64,000 nt of DNA from Pelagimonas sp. (GCA_025210455.1 JAOARQ010000025.1:43564-107563); one strand, 5' to 3'. Shown: positions 10,047 to 19,445, counted from the first letter of the stretch. Notes: a model not told the origin generated them from the letters alone. Translations and numbers: made by a program.

Positions 10047-10922
10047 ATGGCGATCACCGCAAAGCAGGTTAAAGAACTGCGTGAAATGACCGGCGCAGGC
10101 ATGATGGATGCCAAAAAAGCGCTGGTGGAATCCGAAGGCGACATGGACGCGGCTGTTGATTGGCTGCGCACCAAAGGTCTGGCGAAAGCGGCCAAGAAAT
10201 CCGGCCGTACCGCAGCCGAAGGTCTGGTTGCTGTCTCCGTCGAAGGTGGCAAGGGTGTTGCTGTCGAAGTGAACTCGGAAACCGACTTTGTTGCGAAAAA
10301 CGCAGACTTCCAGGAAATGGTTGGCAGCATTGCAAAAGCGGCTCTGAATGTTGCTGACGTTGACGCGCTGAAAGAAGCAGATCTGGGCGGCAAGTCGGTC
10401 ACCGACGTGATCACCGACAAGATCGCAACCATCGGTGAAAACATGTCGGTCCGCCGCATGATCACCGTAGAAGGCGACGTTGTTGCATCTTACATCCACA
10501 ACGCAGCCACCGACGGCATGGGCCAGATCGGTGTTCTGGTTGCGCTGAAAGGCGGCACCGAAGAGTTTGGCAAGCAGGTTGGCATGCACATCGCAGCAAT
10601 GAACCCGCAGTCGCTGAACGAAGCGTCGCTGGACCCAGCGATCGTTGAAAAAGAAAAGCAGGTTCAGATCGACATCGCGAAAGAGTCGGGCAAGCCTGAC
10701 GCCGTGATCGAAAAAATGATCGTTGGCCGCATGAAGAAATTCATGGCCGAAGTCACCCTGCTGGGTCAGGCTTTCGCGCTGGACACAGACAAGACTGTTG
10801 AGCAGGCTGCAAAAGACGCAGGCTGTGAGATCGTTGCATTTGCCCGCGTTCAGGTTGGCGAAGGTATCGAAAAGAAAGAAGAAGATTTCGCAGCTGAAGT
10901 CGCAAAAGCGGTTCAGGGCTAA
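10047..10922 (+). CDS. tsf: Translation elongation factor Ts
   Basis: EF-Ts is the nucleotide-exchange factor that recycles EF-Tu-GDP. The 291-residue protein begins with the UBA-like segment [21 protein letters not shown] and continues with the core signature [12 protein letters not shown] and the coiled-coil region. Length is typical for the group. AGAGGAGAG lies just before the ATG. A strong intrinsic terminator follows 35 bases after the stop. Confidence 0.98.
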   Translation: MAITAKQVKELREMTGAGMMDAKKALVESEGDMDAAVDWLRTKGLAKAAKKSGRTAAEGLVAVSVEGGKGVAVEVNSETDFVAKNADFQEMVGSIAKAALNVADVDALKEADLGGKSVTDVITDKIATIGENMSVRRMITVEGDVVASYIHNAATDGMGQIGVLVALKGGTEEFGKQVGMHIAAMNPQSLNEASLDPAIVEKEKQVQIDIAKESGKPDAVIEKMIVGRMKKFMAEVTLLGQAFALDTDKTVEQAAKDAGCEIVAFARVQVGEGIEKKEEDFAAEVAKAVQG

Positions 10923-10956
10923 GAGATCCTTTCTGGGGTTATACCCGGGAAATTCC

Positions 10957-10994
10957 AAAGCGGGCAGGGGCAACTCTGTCCGCTTTTCCTTTTG
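10957..10994 (+). terminator. Intrinsic terminator of rpsB-tsf
   Basis: AAAGCGGGCAG (10957-10967) pairs with CTGTCCGCTTT (10976-10986) across an 8-base loop, with one G-U pair, followed by TTTCCTTTTG. It is the expected end of the rpsB-tsf transcript. Confidence 0.85.
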
Positions 10995-11050
10995 GGTTTT
11001 CAGAGGCTTTGAGTGCAAAGCTCATGCAGTGAGCGAATTCTCATGGGGTA

Positions 11051-11090
11051 GATAAAAAATCAGGCAGACTGCGAAAACACAGCCTGCCTG
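11051..11090 (-). terminator. Intrinsic terminator on the minus strand beyond luxR
   Basis: Read on the minus strand, an 11-bp stem (CAGGCAGGCTG with CAGTCTGCCTG, one G-U pair) closes an 8-base loop and is followed by ATTTTTTAT. It lies about 250 bases beyond the end of the luxR-type gene. It either ends a long luxR 3' region or ends a separate short transcript starting near the lux-box-like dyad. Confidence 0.75.
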
Positions 11091-11170
11091 CAAGATGATA
11101 AGCGTTCCTGCGCGAAAATATACGCATCCCGCCAATCAAAATGTTCCATGGCCAAATTGCCACCACTCAC
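11060..11170 (-). CDS. Possible 36-residue small ORF below the lux box
   Basis: A GTG at 11170 with GAGGG 6 bases upstream opens 36 codons ending in TGA at 11060-11062, inside the 3' arm of the terminator. The predicted peptide contains MEHFDWRDAYIFAQERL in its middle. An internal ATG at 11149 gives 29 residues. Nothing in it is recognised. It is listed because it lies between a lux-box-like dyad and a terminator in the same direction; an ORF this short can arise by chance and the region may act as RNA only. Confidence 0.2.
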   Translation of the reverse strand: MSGGNLAMEHFDWRDAYIFAQERLSSCRQAVFSQSA

Positions 11171-11213
11171 GGAACACCCTCAAGATTAGCTGATGAGTTC
11201 TGTAGGGAACATG

Positions 11214-11233
11214 ACCTGAACCAAAGTTCAGGT
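11214..11233. promoter_or_regulatory. lux-box-like dyad beside orphan LuxR gene
   Basis: The 20-bp element ACCTG-N10-CAGGT is a perfect palindrome in its arms and extends to a 10-bp stem (TGACCTGAAC / GTTCAGGTCA) around CAAA. It has the length and half-sites of the classical lux box bound by LuxR-type autoinducer receptors. It lies 110 bases beyond the 3' end of the luxR-type gene. A -10-like TAATCT on the minus strand is at 11183-11188. Confidence 0.6.
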
Positions 11234-11243
11234 CAGACAAGCG

Positions 11244-11262
11244 GATAATTCACGAAATTATC
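11244..11262. repeat. AT-rich palindrome next to the lux-box-like dyad
   Basis: GATAATT-CACGA-AATTATC is a perfect 7-bp inverted repeat with centre 30 bases from that of the lux-box-like dyad. GATAAT also resembles a -10 hexamer on the plus strand. It may be a second operator or part of a promoter. The 420-base spacer 10923-11342 holds these elements and no recognised gene. Confidence 0.4.
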
Positions 11263-11342
11263 ACGTATTTGGCGCCTAGATGCACCCTTGAGTTGATTTT
11301 TTGGCGTTTTTGATGCTAATTAGCAGCGGAATCCTGGTTCTC

Positions 11343-12107
11343 TCAAACCGGCTCCATAACAAACATCTGATTTTGAAACGCTGCTTTTGCCACAGCCTGT
11401 GCTGTTGTTTCCACGTTCAATGTCTCACGGGCCAGGCGCAGATGCTTTTCAATTGTGGCCTGCGTCAGCCCCATGATCTGCGCAATGTCCTGCATGGTTT
11501 TCCCGTCGCCAACCCATTGCAGCGCCTCACGTTGGCGCGGTGTGAGCTGCTTGTTCGACAAGGTCACAGGCAGCGTCAGAATTTTCAGATGCGCCACATT
11601 GTTCAGCAGGTGAATGTTCGTCCCATGTGTGGCCCAGATGCGGTCCACATCGTCCTGAGATAGATCCGCGCGCGCGGTAAGCGAAATCGCACCTTTGGAA
11701 CGTGCGCACAGGGATTTGAAGCTAACCGTATAGCCAGACAGCACTTTATGCGCGAGATTGAAGGTCACGACCTCAAGTTCGTCTTTAGTAAGATCACCGG
11801 AATTGATGCGCTCGGCCATTGCGCGCCAACTGCTGAAACCTTCGTTCTCCAGCGCCCAACGCACCATGGGGGCAGAGCGATAGAGCCCATCTTCAACAAA
11901 ACCTTTGCGATACTCTGGGCTATGATTTGTCAGGACGACAAAGTCATTTGGATCCCCAAAGGATGTTGGCGTCATAAAACGGGTAAACCCATAGATCAGA
12001 CGATCAAAACCATAGTAGGCCATGCGATCACATAACAAAGCCCAGACCTGTTCGACGCTGGCGGCGTTCGAAATCTCAAGCAAATACTGTTGAACGTCTT
12101 TTTCCAC
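11343..12107 (-). CDS. LuxR-family transcription factor with autoinducer-binding domain (orphan)
   Basis: The 254-residue protein has an N-terminal autoinducer-binding domain (about residues 15-165; YYGFDRLIYGFTRF and WALENEGFSSW are the expected aromatic ligand-pocket segments) and a C-terminal LuxR helix-turn-helix (about 185-245; LTPRQREALQWVGDGKTMQDIA and TQATIEKHLRLARE). Such proteins bind acyl-homoserine lactones and act at lux boxes. No luxI synthase is present anywhere in the window, so it is a solo receptor or is served by a distant synthase. The start is GTG with AGGT upstream. A palindromic spacer lies upstream and a lux-box-like dyad downstream. Confidence 0.88.
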   Translation of the reverse strand: MEKDVQQYLLEISNAASVEQVWALLCDRMAYYGFDRLIYGFTRFMTPTSFGDPNDFVVLTNHSPEYRKGFVEDGLYRSAPMVRWALENEGFSSWRAMAERINSGDLTKDELEVVTFNLAHKVLSGYTVSFKSLCARSKGAISLTARADLSQDDVDRIWATHGTNIHLLNNVAHLKILTLPVTLSNKQLTPRQREALQWVGDGKTMQDIAQIMGLTQATIEKHLRLARETLNVETTAQAVAKAAFQNQMFVMEPV

Positions 12108-12190
12108 GGCTTACCTCGGGCAATGTATCGTCAATATGAGACACTGATGATGGTAAGGTGATAGGCAGAGCCAGACTCTGCGTCAATATT

Positions 12191-12219
12191 ATTGGTAATT
12201 TATATTACATAATACCAAT
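12191..12219. promoter_or_regulatory. Nested palindrome in luxR promoter region
   Basis: ATTGGTA (12191-12197) and TACCAAT (12213-12219) form an inverted repeat, and inside it GTAAT (12195-12199) and ATTAC (12204-12208) form a second. The stretch is strongly AT-rich and lies about 85-110 bases upstream of the luxR-type start, as expected for an operator. The 351-base spacer 12108-12458 holds no gene that I can see. Confidence 0.5.
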
Positions 12220-12352
12220 TATGCGATTAATGCGTTGCCGTTTTGCTAACGCTTTCATCACATCACAGGATCCCCACTGTAGTTGCGGCTGAGATCTGAA
12301 ACAGTATCAGCACAAAAGTAAAACGCCCCGGATAGCGGGCCTGCCAAGTATA

Positions 12353-12378
12353 TAGGGATGATAAGATGCTCATCCCTA
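12353..12378. repeat. 9-bp inverted repeat below gcdH
   Basis: TAGGGATGA (12353-12361) and TCATCCCTA (12370-12378) pair across 8 bases. It lies 80 bases beyond the gcdH stop on the minus strand but has no T-run, so it could be a weak terminator or an operator for the neighbouring luxR-type gene. Confidence 0.4.
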
Positions 12379-12458
12379 AACGCTAGTCACACGCGTTTAA
12401 TTATTCGTTGCCAGTGCCTGTGATGCCAGAACACTCTGGCACCACATTGCTGTCTATT

Positions 12459-13682
<1,224 letters not shown>

Positions 13683-13770
13683 TGGCTGTCTCCTGAGGTT
13701 TCCCTGTCTTTTAGCTTGCGAAAGTGACATGTAAAAACGATAATTCAGCATGAAATCATGCGGAAATGTC

Positions 13771-14673
13771 ATGAATAAACCTCCGATCCCCCTGCCCCCG
13801 ATCCAATCACTCAAAGCCCTAGAGGCGCTTGACCGGCTGGATAGCGCCACAGATGTTGCGCGCGAATTAAACCTGACCCAAAGCGCGGTTTCGCGTCAGC
13901 TGAAAACTCTGGAAGAGCATCTGGGCACCCCGATTTTTCTACGCGATCGCAGAGCCTTGCGGCTGACACCTCAGGCCCGTGATTTTGCGGCAATTGTGCG
14001 CGAATCCCTGGAAAAGCTGACGCAGGCGGCGCTGACCCTGCGCTTGCAACCTTCCGGCGGAACCCTGTCTTTGGCTATTCTGCCCAGCTTTGGGATGCGC
14101 TGGCTGGTGCCGCGACTGCCTGAATTTGCCACCCGACACCCGGATGTCACCGTGAACCTGACGACCCGCCTGCATCCTTTTTCCTTCCAGTCGGAAACCT
14201 TTGATGCGGCCATTCATTTTGGCAAACCAGAAACCTGGCCCGGCACCGAAGCCCTGCCTTTGCTTACGGAAACCGGCCGCCCGCTTGCCTCACCGGATCT
14301 GTTGCCCAAGGGGCCTGTCACCGCCCATGCGCTTGGCAAACTGCCGCTGTTGCATATCCAATCGCGGCCCAATGCCTGGCGCAATTGGTTCGCCGTGCAA
14401 GGGGTAGATACGCAGCTTCCAACAGGTGCCTATTTTGATCAGTTCACCGCGCTGATGCAGGCGGTGCACCATGGGTTGGGCATTGCGATCTTGCCGGACT
14501 TTCTAACAGAATCCGAACGTGCCGCTGGCAAACTGGTTGAGGCCTGCGCCGCACCACCGATGACATTGGGTACCTATCATCTGGTTTGGCCCACAGGCCC
14601 GATTTCACCAGCGCTAACCGCGTTTCGCGATTGGCTGGCACTGATCGCCGAGGAAGAAAACCTGCCGCGATAG
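13771..14673 (+). CDS. LysR-family transcriptional regulator, probably of gcdH
   Basis: The 300-residue protein has an N-terminal winged helix ([38 protein letters not shown]) and a periplasmic-binding-like effector domain. The ATG at 13771 gives the usual LysR N-terminus; an ATG 21 bases earlier is possible. It is divergent from gcdH across fewer than 90 bases, the classic layout for a LysR protein controlling its neighbour, so regulation of glutaryl-CoA metabolism is inferred. The sequence is of the GcvA-like subgroup. psuK follows after 46 bases and may be read from the same transcript. Confidence 0.85.
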   Translation: MNKPPIPLPPIQSLKALEALDRLDSATDVARELNLTQSAVSRQLKTLEEHLGTPIFLRDRRALRLTPQARDFAAIVRESLEKLTQAALTLRLQPSGGTLSLAILPSFGMRWLVPRLPEFATRHPDVTVNLTTRLHPFSFQSETFDAAIHFGKPETWPGTEALPLLTETGRPLASPDLLPKGPVTAHALGKLPLLHIQSRPNAWRNWFAVQGVDTQLPTGAYFDQFTALMQAVHHGLGIAILPDFLTESERAAGKLVEACAAPPMTLGTYHLVWPTGPISPALTAFRDWLALIAEEENLPR

Positions 14674-14719
14674 CGCTCAAAGCTTGCAACTCTGGCCCCC
14701 TCAGGTCACAACCCGCTTC

Positions 14720-15613
14720 ATGACAGGACAGACAGATATTCTATGCATCGGCTCGGTTCTTTGGGATGTGATTGGCCGCAGTCCTCAGGTGATGCGCGCA
14801 GGCAATGATGTGCCCGGGCGGATCACCCGTATTCCCGGCGGTGTTGCGATGAACATCGCCATGACACTGGTGCGTTTTGACATGCAGCCTTCGCTTTTGA
14901 CCGTGGTTGGGCAAGACAGCGCAGGCCGCACGCTTTTGGAAGAATGCGCCAGAATGGGGTTGAACACAGATCATGTGTTGCAAGACGCAGATCTGCCCAC
15001 AGATCAATACATGGCTATCGAAGGGGCCAATGGCTTGATTGCGGCGATTGCAGATGCGCATTCCCTCGAAGCTGCGGGCGCGCGTATTCTGACACCACTG
15101 ACAGATGGGCCCTTGGGCCATGTTGATGCACCTTATAGCGGGATCATCGCGCTGGATGGCAACCTGACCCTTGGGTTACTCACAGAAATCTCGGGCCACC
15201 CGGCGTTTGCCAAGGCAGATCTGCGCATCGCGCCCGCATCCCCCGGCAAAGCCGAACGCCTGCTGCCTTTTGTTCAACAAGGCCGCGGAACGCTTTATGT
15301 AAACCTTGAAGAGGCCGGATACCTATGTGACCGGGTGTTCACTGATGCCAGTGACGCTGCGGTCGCACTGGTGACCGCCGGGTCACATCGCGCTTTGGTA
15401 ACAGATGGGCCGCGGTCTTGCGCGGATGCCACCCAAAGCGGTGTGATCTCTGCCACCCCACCCTGTGTAAGCGCCAAACGCATCACTGGCGCGGGCGATA
15501 CCTTTATGGCCGCGCATATCGCTGCCGAATTCCATGGCGAAACCCGCCAGAACAGTCTGACAAAGGCGCTGCAAAGCGCCGCCGCCTATGTTTCAGGAGA
15601 GCAACCAGAATGA
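14720..15613 (+). CDS. psuK: Pseudouridine kinase (PfkB family)
   Basis: The 297-residue protein is a PfkB-type sugar kinase with the N-terminal ILCIGSVLWDVIGR strand and the GG-hinge GGVAMNIAMTLVRF, and near the C-terminus the catalytic anion-hole motif ITGAGDTFMAAHIAAE. On its own it would be just a carbohydrate kinase; the ATGA overlap with psuG makes pseudouridine kinase the likely role, forming pseudouridine 5'-phosphate. The ATG at 14720 is chosen because the protein then begins MTGQTDILCIGS, right before the first strand. Confidence 0.82.
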   Translation: MTGQTDILCIGSVLWDVIGRSPQVMRAGNDVPGRITRIPGGVAMNIAMTLVRFDMQPSLLTVVGQDSAGRTLLEECARMGLNTDHVLQDADLPTDQYMAIEGANGLIAAIADAHSLEAAGARILTPLTDGPLGHVDAPYSGIIALDGNLTLGLLTEISGHPAFAKADLRIAPASPGKAERLLPFVQQGRGTLYVNLEEAGYLCDRVFTDASDAAVALVTAGSHRALVTDGPRSCADATQSGVISATPPCVSAKRITGAGDTFMAAHIAAEFHGETRQNSLTKALQSAAAYVSGEQPE

Positions 15614-16518
15614 CTCTTTTCACCCTATCCCCAGCTGTCCGCGATGCCTTGCAAGCCGGCAAGCCCGTCGTGGCGCTGGAATCCACCATCATCACCCATG
15701 GGATGCCCTGGCCGCAAAATCTGGAGATGGCGCGCAAGGTGGAAAACACCATCCGTGAAAACGGCGCCGAACCCGCCACCATCGCCGTGATTGACGGTGA
15801 GCTTTGCGTCGGCCTGACCGATGCGCAGCTTGAGACATTGGCGCAGGCCAAAAAGGTCGCCAAACTAAGCCGTGCCGATCTGGCGGTTTGCATGTCGCAA
15901 GGCCGCACCGGGGCCACAACCGTTGCCGCCACCATGATCGCCGCCCAGCTTGCGGGGATCGCGGTCTTTGCCACTGGCGGTATTGGAGGTGTGCATATGG
16001 GGGCGGAAAACAGCTTTGACATCTCTGCTGATCTCGCCGAGCTGTCGCAGACCTCGGTGACAGTGGTCGCCGCCGGGGCTAAGGCCATTCTCGATCTGCC
16101 CAAAACCCTTGAGGTTCTGGAAACCTACGGTGTCCCTGTGATCGCCTATGGTCAGGATCAGCTGCCGGCTTTCTGGTCGCGCGAAGCGGGCCTGCGCGCA
16201 CCTTTGCGTATGGACAGCGCCGCCGAAATTGCAAAGGCGCATAAAATGCGCTCTGATCTGGGCCTGCCCGGTGGGCAGCTGATCGCCAACCCAATCCCGA
16301 CCGAGGCCGAGATCGCCCGCGCCACCATGCTGCCCATCATCGAACGTGCCAATGCCGATGCTGCCGCCCATGGAATCAGCGGCAAGGACACCACCCCCTA
16401 TCTGTTGCAGCGCATCTTTGAGCTGACCGAAGGGCGGTCGCTTGAGGCAAATATTGCCCTTGTTTTGAACAATGCGCGTCTGGCCTGTGAAATTTCGGTG
16501 AATCTGGCGAATCTGTAA
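15610..16518 (+). CDS. psuG: Pseudouridine-5'-phosphate glycosidase
   Basis: PsuG splits pseudouridine 5'-phosphate into uracil and ribose 5-phosphate by breaking its C-C glycosidic bond. The 302-residue product has the family N-terminus VVALESTIITHGMPWPQN, the central TGGIGGVHMGAENSFDISADL, and KDTTPYLLQRI near the C-terminus, all hallmarks of the fold. AGGAG precedes the ATG, and the start overlaps the psuK stop by four bases. Together the pair salvages pseudouridine from RNA turnover. No pseudouridine transporter is adjacent. Confidence 0.93.
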   Translation: MTLFTLSPAVRDALQAGKPVVALESTIITHGMPWPQNLEMARKVENTIRENGAEPATIAVIDGELCVGLTDAQLETLAQAKKVAKLSRADLAVCMSQGRTGATTVAATMIAAQLAGIAVFATGGIGGVHMGAENSFDISADLAELSQTSVTVVAAGAKAILDLPKTLEVLETYGVPVIAYGQDQLPAFWSREAGLRAPLRMDSAAEIAKAHKMRSDLGLPGGQLIANPIPTEAEIARATMLPIIERANADAAAHGISGKDTTPYLLQRIFELTEGRSLEANIALVLNNARLACEISVNLANL

Positions 16519-16606
16519 AAAAAAGCTGAGCCTCCTGCCCACCCTGCCCCATTGTGCCAGTTGACGAGAGTACCTAGGTTCTCCCCGACTTACGAACGGA
16601 ACGCCC

Positions 16607-17386
16607 ATGACCACGCCATTTACGCCAGAAACTCCGAAACGCCCGGGGCTGTTTACCCGGTTGCGCAACTCATTTCTGACCGGGATTGTGGTCATTGCGC
16701 CCGTAGGCCTGACTGTCTGGTTGATCTGGACAGTTGTGGGCTGGGTGGATGGCTTTGTCTGGCCGCTGGTGCCCGAAGCCTATGAACCTGACCAGCTGGT
16801 CAGCCGCTATATTGTCGGCGAAGGCGAACGCCGCAATGAGTTTCTGTTCAATCTGCTGGCCAATCCAGAGACCGGCAAGATCGAGGTCAACGTGCGCGGC
16901 CTGGGCGTTGTGGTGTTCCTGATCTTCACCGTCATTGTCGGCTGGATCGCCAAGGGGCTGATTGGCCGCTCAATGATCACCTTTGCCGAAAGCCTGGTGG
17001 AACGTACCCCGGTTGTGCGCTCGATCTATTCCGGGATCAAACAGCTGGCTGAAACGGTTTTCGCCCAGTCAGAACGCAGTTTTGAAAAGGCCTGTCTGAT
17101 CGAATACCCGCGCAGGGGCATCTGGGCGATTGGCTTTATTTCCACCGAAGCCAAAGGGGAAATTGCCTTCAAAGCGGCAGAACCCCATCAGGATCTGGTG
17201 TCAGTCTTTGTGCCCACTACGCCAAACCCGACATCGGGCTTTTTGCTGTTCTTCCCGACGCAGGATGTGATCGAACTGGACATGAGCATCGAAGATGCGG
17301 CGAAACTGGTGATTTCGGCCGGGCTGGTTTATCCCAACGGCGAAAAGGCCAAAGACGCGCTAGAGGCGCAAGTGGCCAAGGGGTGA
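16607..17386 (+). CDS. DUF502-family membrane protein
   Basis: A 259-residue inner-membrane protein of the DUF502 family, function unknown. Two strong membrane spans are visible, near residues 22-45 (GIVVIAPVGLTVWLIWTVVG) and 98-118 (VVVFLIFTVIVGWIAKGL), followed by the family block VERTPVVRSIYSGIKQLAET and a soluble C-terminal domain with FVPTTPNPTSGFLLFFP. Such proteins are widespread and usually stand alone. Its stop codon forms the loop of a 10-bp palindrome shared with the converging patatin gene. Confidence 0.85.
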   Translation: MTTPFTPETPKRPGLFTRLRNSFLTGIVVIAPVGLTVWLIWTVVGWVDGFVWPLVPEAYEPDQLVSRYIVGEGERRNEFLFNLLANPETGKIEVNVRGLGVVVFLIFTVIVGWIAKGLIGRSMITFAESLVERTPVVRSIYSGIKQLAETVFAQSERSFEKACLIEYPRRGIWAIGFISTEAKGEIAFKAAEPHQDLVSVFVPTTPNPTSGFLLFFPTQDVIELDMSIEDAAKLVISAGLVYPNGEKAKDALEAQVAKG

Positions 17387-17396
17387 CCCCTTGGCC
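17374..17396. terminator. Palindrome between converging genes, stop codon in loop
   Basis: GGCCAAGGGG (17374-17383) and CCCCTTGGCC (17387-17396) form a perfect 10-bp stem whose 3-base loop is the TGA stop of the DUF502 gene. It could act for both converging transcripts, but it lacks a T-run on either side. Confidence 0.55.
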
Positions 17397-17409
17397 CAGA
17401 CCATTTCCG

Positions 17410-18441
17410 TTAGCCAAACATCCCCTGCAAATCCGTCGACTGACGCTGTCCCAGATCCGCTTTGTGCGTCTCTAGAAACCGCGAGGCTGCAACACGGCCT
17501 GCTTGCTTTAGCTGATGCAGCACCGTTGGCACCGCCAGTGTTTTTGTGGCCACCGACAGCTCATTCATCAGATCATCATCGGCGATCATATGGATCCGCA
17601 CATTCTTCATGCTGCCCGGCTGAATTGACCCATCTTCAAGCAAACGCTGCACAAAATGGATCGCCCGCAACTCACGCAAGAGCGATGAGTTAAAGCTGAT
17701 CTCATTGATACGGTTCTGAATCTCTGGCGGGCTGACCGGCAGTTTTTCCCGGTGCAGCGGGTTGATATTTACCACCAGCACATCATCGGGCAGTTCTGGC
17801 CGGAAAAAGGGGAACAGCGCCGGATTGCCTGTATAGCCGCCATCCCAATAGGCTTCGTCACGCCCAGTCTTGGGGCTGTAGATTTCCACGGCCTGAAACA
17901 GCGTCGGCAAACAGGCCGAGGCCAAAATCGCCTGTGTTGTAATCTCGTCCCCTTCAAAGACCCGGATCTTGCCGTCACGCACCTGCGTAGCACAGACAAA
18001 GAATTCAGGTCCGGACTGCGCGCAGATGCGGCCAAAATCAAACTGATCGACGATCTTTTCCAAGGGATTGCTGTAAAGCGGCCCCCAGGCATAGGGCGAC
18101 ATCATCCGGCTCATGGCGTCGCCCATAATGTAGCCAGGCGAGTATTCCACCATCTTGCTGACAAAAGACGGCGCAGGCAGCCAGGGCATCATCCAGCCCG
18201 GTAGCGCCATATCATCCAGGGCGCCAATCTGATCCCAAAGCCAATCCAGATTATCCCGTGCGGCCTGCGCCCCGCCTGCGATCAGGCCAGACTTGAGCGC
18301 CGCGCCATTCAACGCCCCAGCAGAGGTGCCCGAAATCGAGGCGAACTCAACCTCGGGCTCTTCCAGCAGGCGATCCAACACACCCCAAGTAAAGGCGCCA
18401 TGTGCACCGCCACCTTGCAGGGCCAGATTGATCTGCACCAT
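17410..18441 (-). CDS. Patatin-like phospholipase/acyl hydrolase
   Basis: The 343-residue protein carries the full patatin catalytic set: oxyanion loop GGGAHG (residues 10-15), nucleophile elbow GTSAG with Ser40, and the dyad Asp in D200-GG (WDGGYTGN). Patatins hydrolyse acyl esters of lipids. It starts two bases after bdhA ends, so the two are co-transcribed. With 3-hydroxybutyrate dehydrogenase as partner, a role in mobilising polyhydroxybutyrate or other hydroxyacyl esters is possible but only inferred. No signal peptide is present, so it is probably cytoplasmic. Confidence 0.88.
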   Translation of the reverse strand: MVQINLALQGGGAHGAFTWGVLDRLLEEPEVEFASISGTSAGALNGAALKSGLIAGGAQAARDNLDWLWDQIGALDDMALPGWMMPWLPAPSFVSKMVEYSPGYIMGDAMSRMMSPYAWGPLYSNPLEKIVDQFDFGRICAQSGPEFFVCATQVRDGKIRVFEGDEITTQAILASACLPTLFQAVEIYSPKTGRDEAYWDGGYTGNPALFPFFRPELPDDVLVVNINPLHREKLPVSPPEIQNRINEISFNSSLLRELRAIHFVQRLLEDGSIQPGSMKNVRIHMIADDDLMNELSVATKTLAVPTVLHQLKQAGRVAASRFLETHKADLGQRQSTDLQGMFG

Positions 18442-18443
18442 GT

Positions 18444-19217
18444 TTACAGCGCGGTCCAGCCGCCATCGACGGAAATGGTGGTACCGGTAATCTGCGCAGC
18501 CGCGTCAGAGCACAGGAACACAGCGGTGCCCCCCATCTGTTCAACTGTCGCAAACTCTTTCGACGGCTGTCGTGTAAGCATCACGTTTTTGACCACCTCG
18601 TCACGGGTCATATTATACTCTTTCATCGTGTCCGGGATCTGCGATTCCACCAGTGGCGTCAGCACATAGCCCGGGCAGATGGCATTACAGGTGATCGGTT
18701 CCTGCGCGGTTTCCAGCGCTGTGGTTTTGGTCAGCCCCACAACCCCGTGTTTGGCGGCGATATAGGCCGATTTGAACGGAGATGCTGTCAGCCCGTGCGC
18801 CGAGGCAATATTCACCACACGCCCCCAGCCCCGTTCACGCATGACCGGCAGGGCTGCTGCCGTGGTGTGAAAGGCTGAACTCATGTTGATGGCGATGATG
18901 GCGTCCCATTTTTCTGCCGGGAACTCATCAATCGGTGCCACGTGCTGGATCCCGGCATTGTTGACCAGAATATCGCAGCCACCGGCCTTTTCGATCAGCG
19001 CGCGGCATTGATCGCCCTTGGACATATCCGCCTGAATATAACGCGCGGCAACACCGTGCTGTTTTTCGATTTCTGTGGCGATTTCGTGATCTTCCTCACG
19101 ATCCGTAAAGGAATTGATAACCACTGAGGCACCAGCCTTGGCCAGTTCATGAGCGATTCCCAAACCGATTCCCGAGTTTGAACCGGTAATGATTGCGGTT
19201 TTTCCCTGCAGTGACAT
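18444..19217 (-). CDS. bdhA: D-3-hydroxybutyrate dehydrogenase
   Basis: This short-chain dehydrogenase interconverts D-3-hydroxybutyrate and acetoacetate with NAD. The 257-residue sequence has the cofactor loop TGSNSGIG (11-18), NNAG, and the catalytic Ser139, Tyr152 and Lys156 (VNIASAHGLTASPFKSAYIAAK). The segments GIQHVAPIDEFP and CNAICPGYVLTPLVESQIPD are typical of bacterial 3-hydroxybutyrate dehydrogenases. AGGAGG lies just before the ATG. It is first in a two-gene unit with the patatin gene and would connect polyhydroxybutyrate turnover to acetoacetate metabolism. Confidence 0.92.
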   Translation of the reverse strand: MSLQGKTAIITGSNSGIGLGIAHELAKAGASVVINSFTDREEDHEIATEIEKQHGVAARYIQADMSKGDQCRALIEKAGGCDILVNNAGIQHVAPIDEFPAEKWDAIIAINMSSAFHTTAAALPVMRERGWGRVVNIASAHGLTASPFKSAYIAAKHGVVGLTKTTALETAQEPITCNAICPGYVLTPLVESQIPDTMKEYNMTRDEVVKNVMLTRQPSKEFATVEQMGGTAVFLCSDAAAQITGTTISVDGGWTAL

Positions 19218-19335
19218 GGTGTCCTCCTCGTGCTGCTGTGCAGCAAAATACAGGGGTAGGCAGTGAATGAAAGCCCTTTAAAATATGATTTCCGGGGGAG
19301 TTTCCTGCTTGTGTTCCCATGCAGCATAGGGCAAT

Positions 19336-19410
19336 AAAAAAAACCCCAGCCGAAGCTGGGGTTCAGTCATTGAGGCAGGTTTCATACAGGCAAGAAACCT
19401 ATCGAGCAGT
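19336..19410 (-). ncRNA. Predicted small RNA (about 75 nt), unnamed
   Basis: Read on the minus strand, this has a full transcription unit with no ORF of use. A promoter lies at 19445-19417, and a first stem (AGGTTTC with GAAACCT, 10-base loop) spans 19400-19377. A single-stranded linker of about 13 bases follows. A terminator with 9-bp stem AACCCCAGC / GCTGGGGTT around a TTCG tetraloop (19363-19342) ends in eight T residues. No protein gene on this strand lies upstream within 5 kb, so the terminator cannot belong to an mRNA. The shape is that of a trans-acting small RNA. I do not recognise its family. Confidence 0.6.
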
Positions 19411-19416
19411 GATCTC

Positions 19417-19445
19417 TTTATAAGCAATCCGCCTTGTGAGTCCAA
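19417..19445 (-). promoter_or_regulatory. Promoter of predicted small RNA
   Basis: On the minus strand TTGGAC (19445-19440) and TATAAA (19422-19417) are separated by exactly 17 bases, close to the housekeeping consensus. CTTG at the -35 side also permits a heat-shock-type sigma factor. The predicted start, 7 bases below the -10, is an A at about 19410. Confidence 0.55.

Noticed and set aside
10005..11018. 337-codon open frame on the minus strand opposite tsf
   Set aside because: It covers tsf and its terminator; no recognisable domain.
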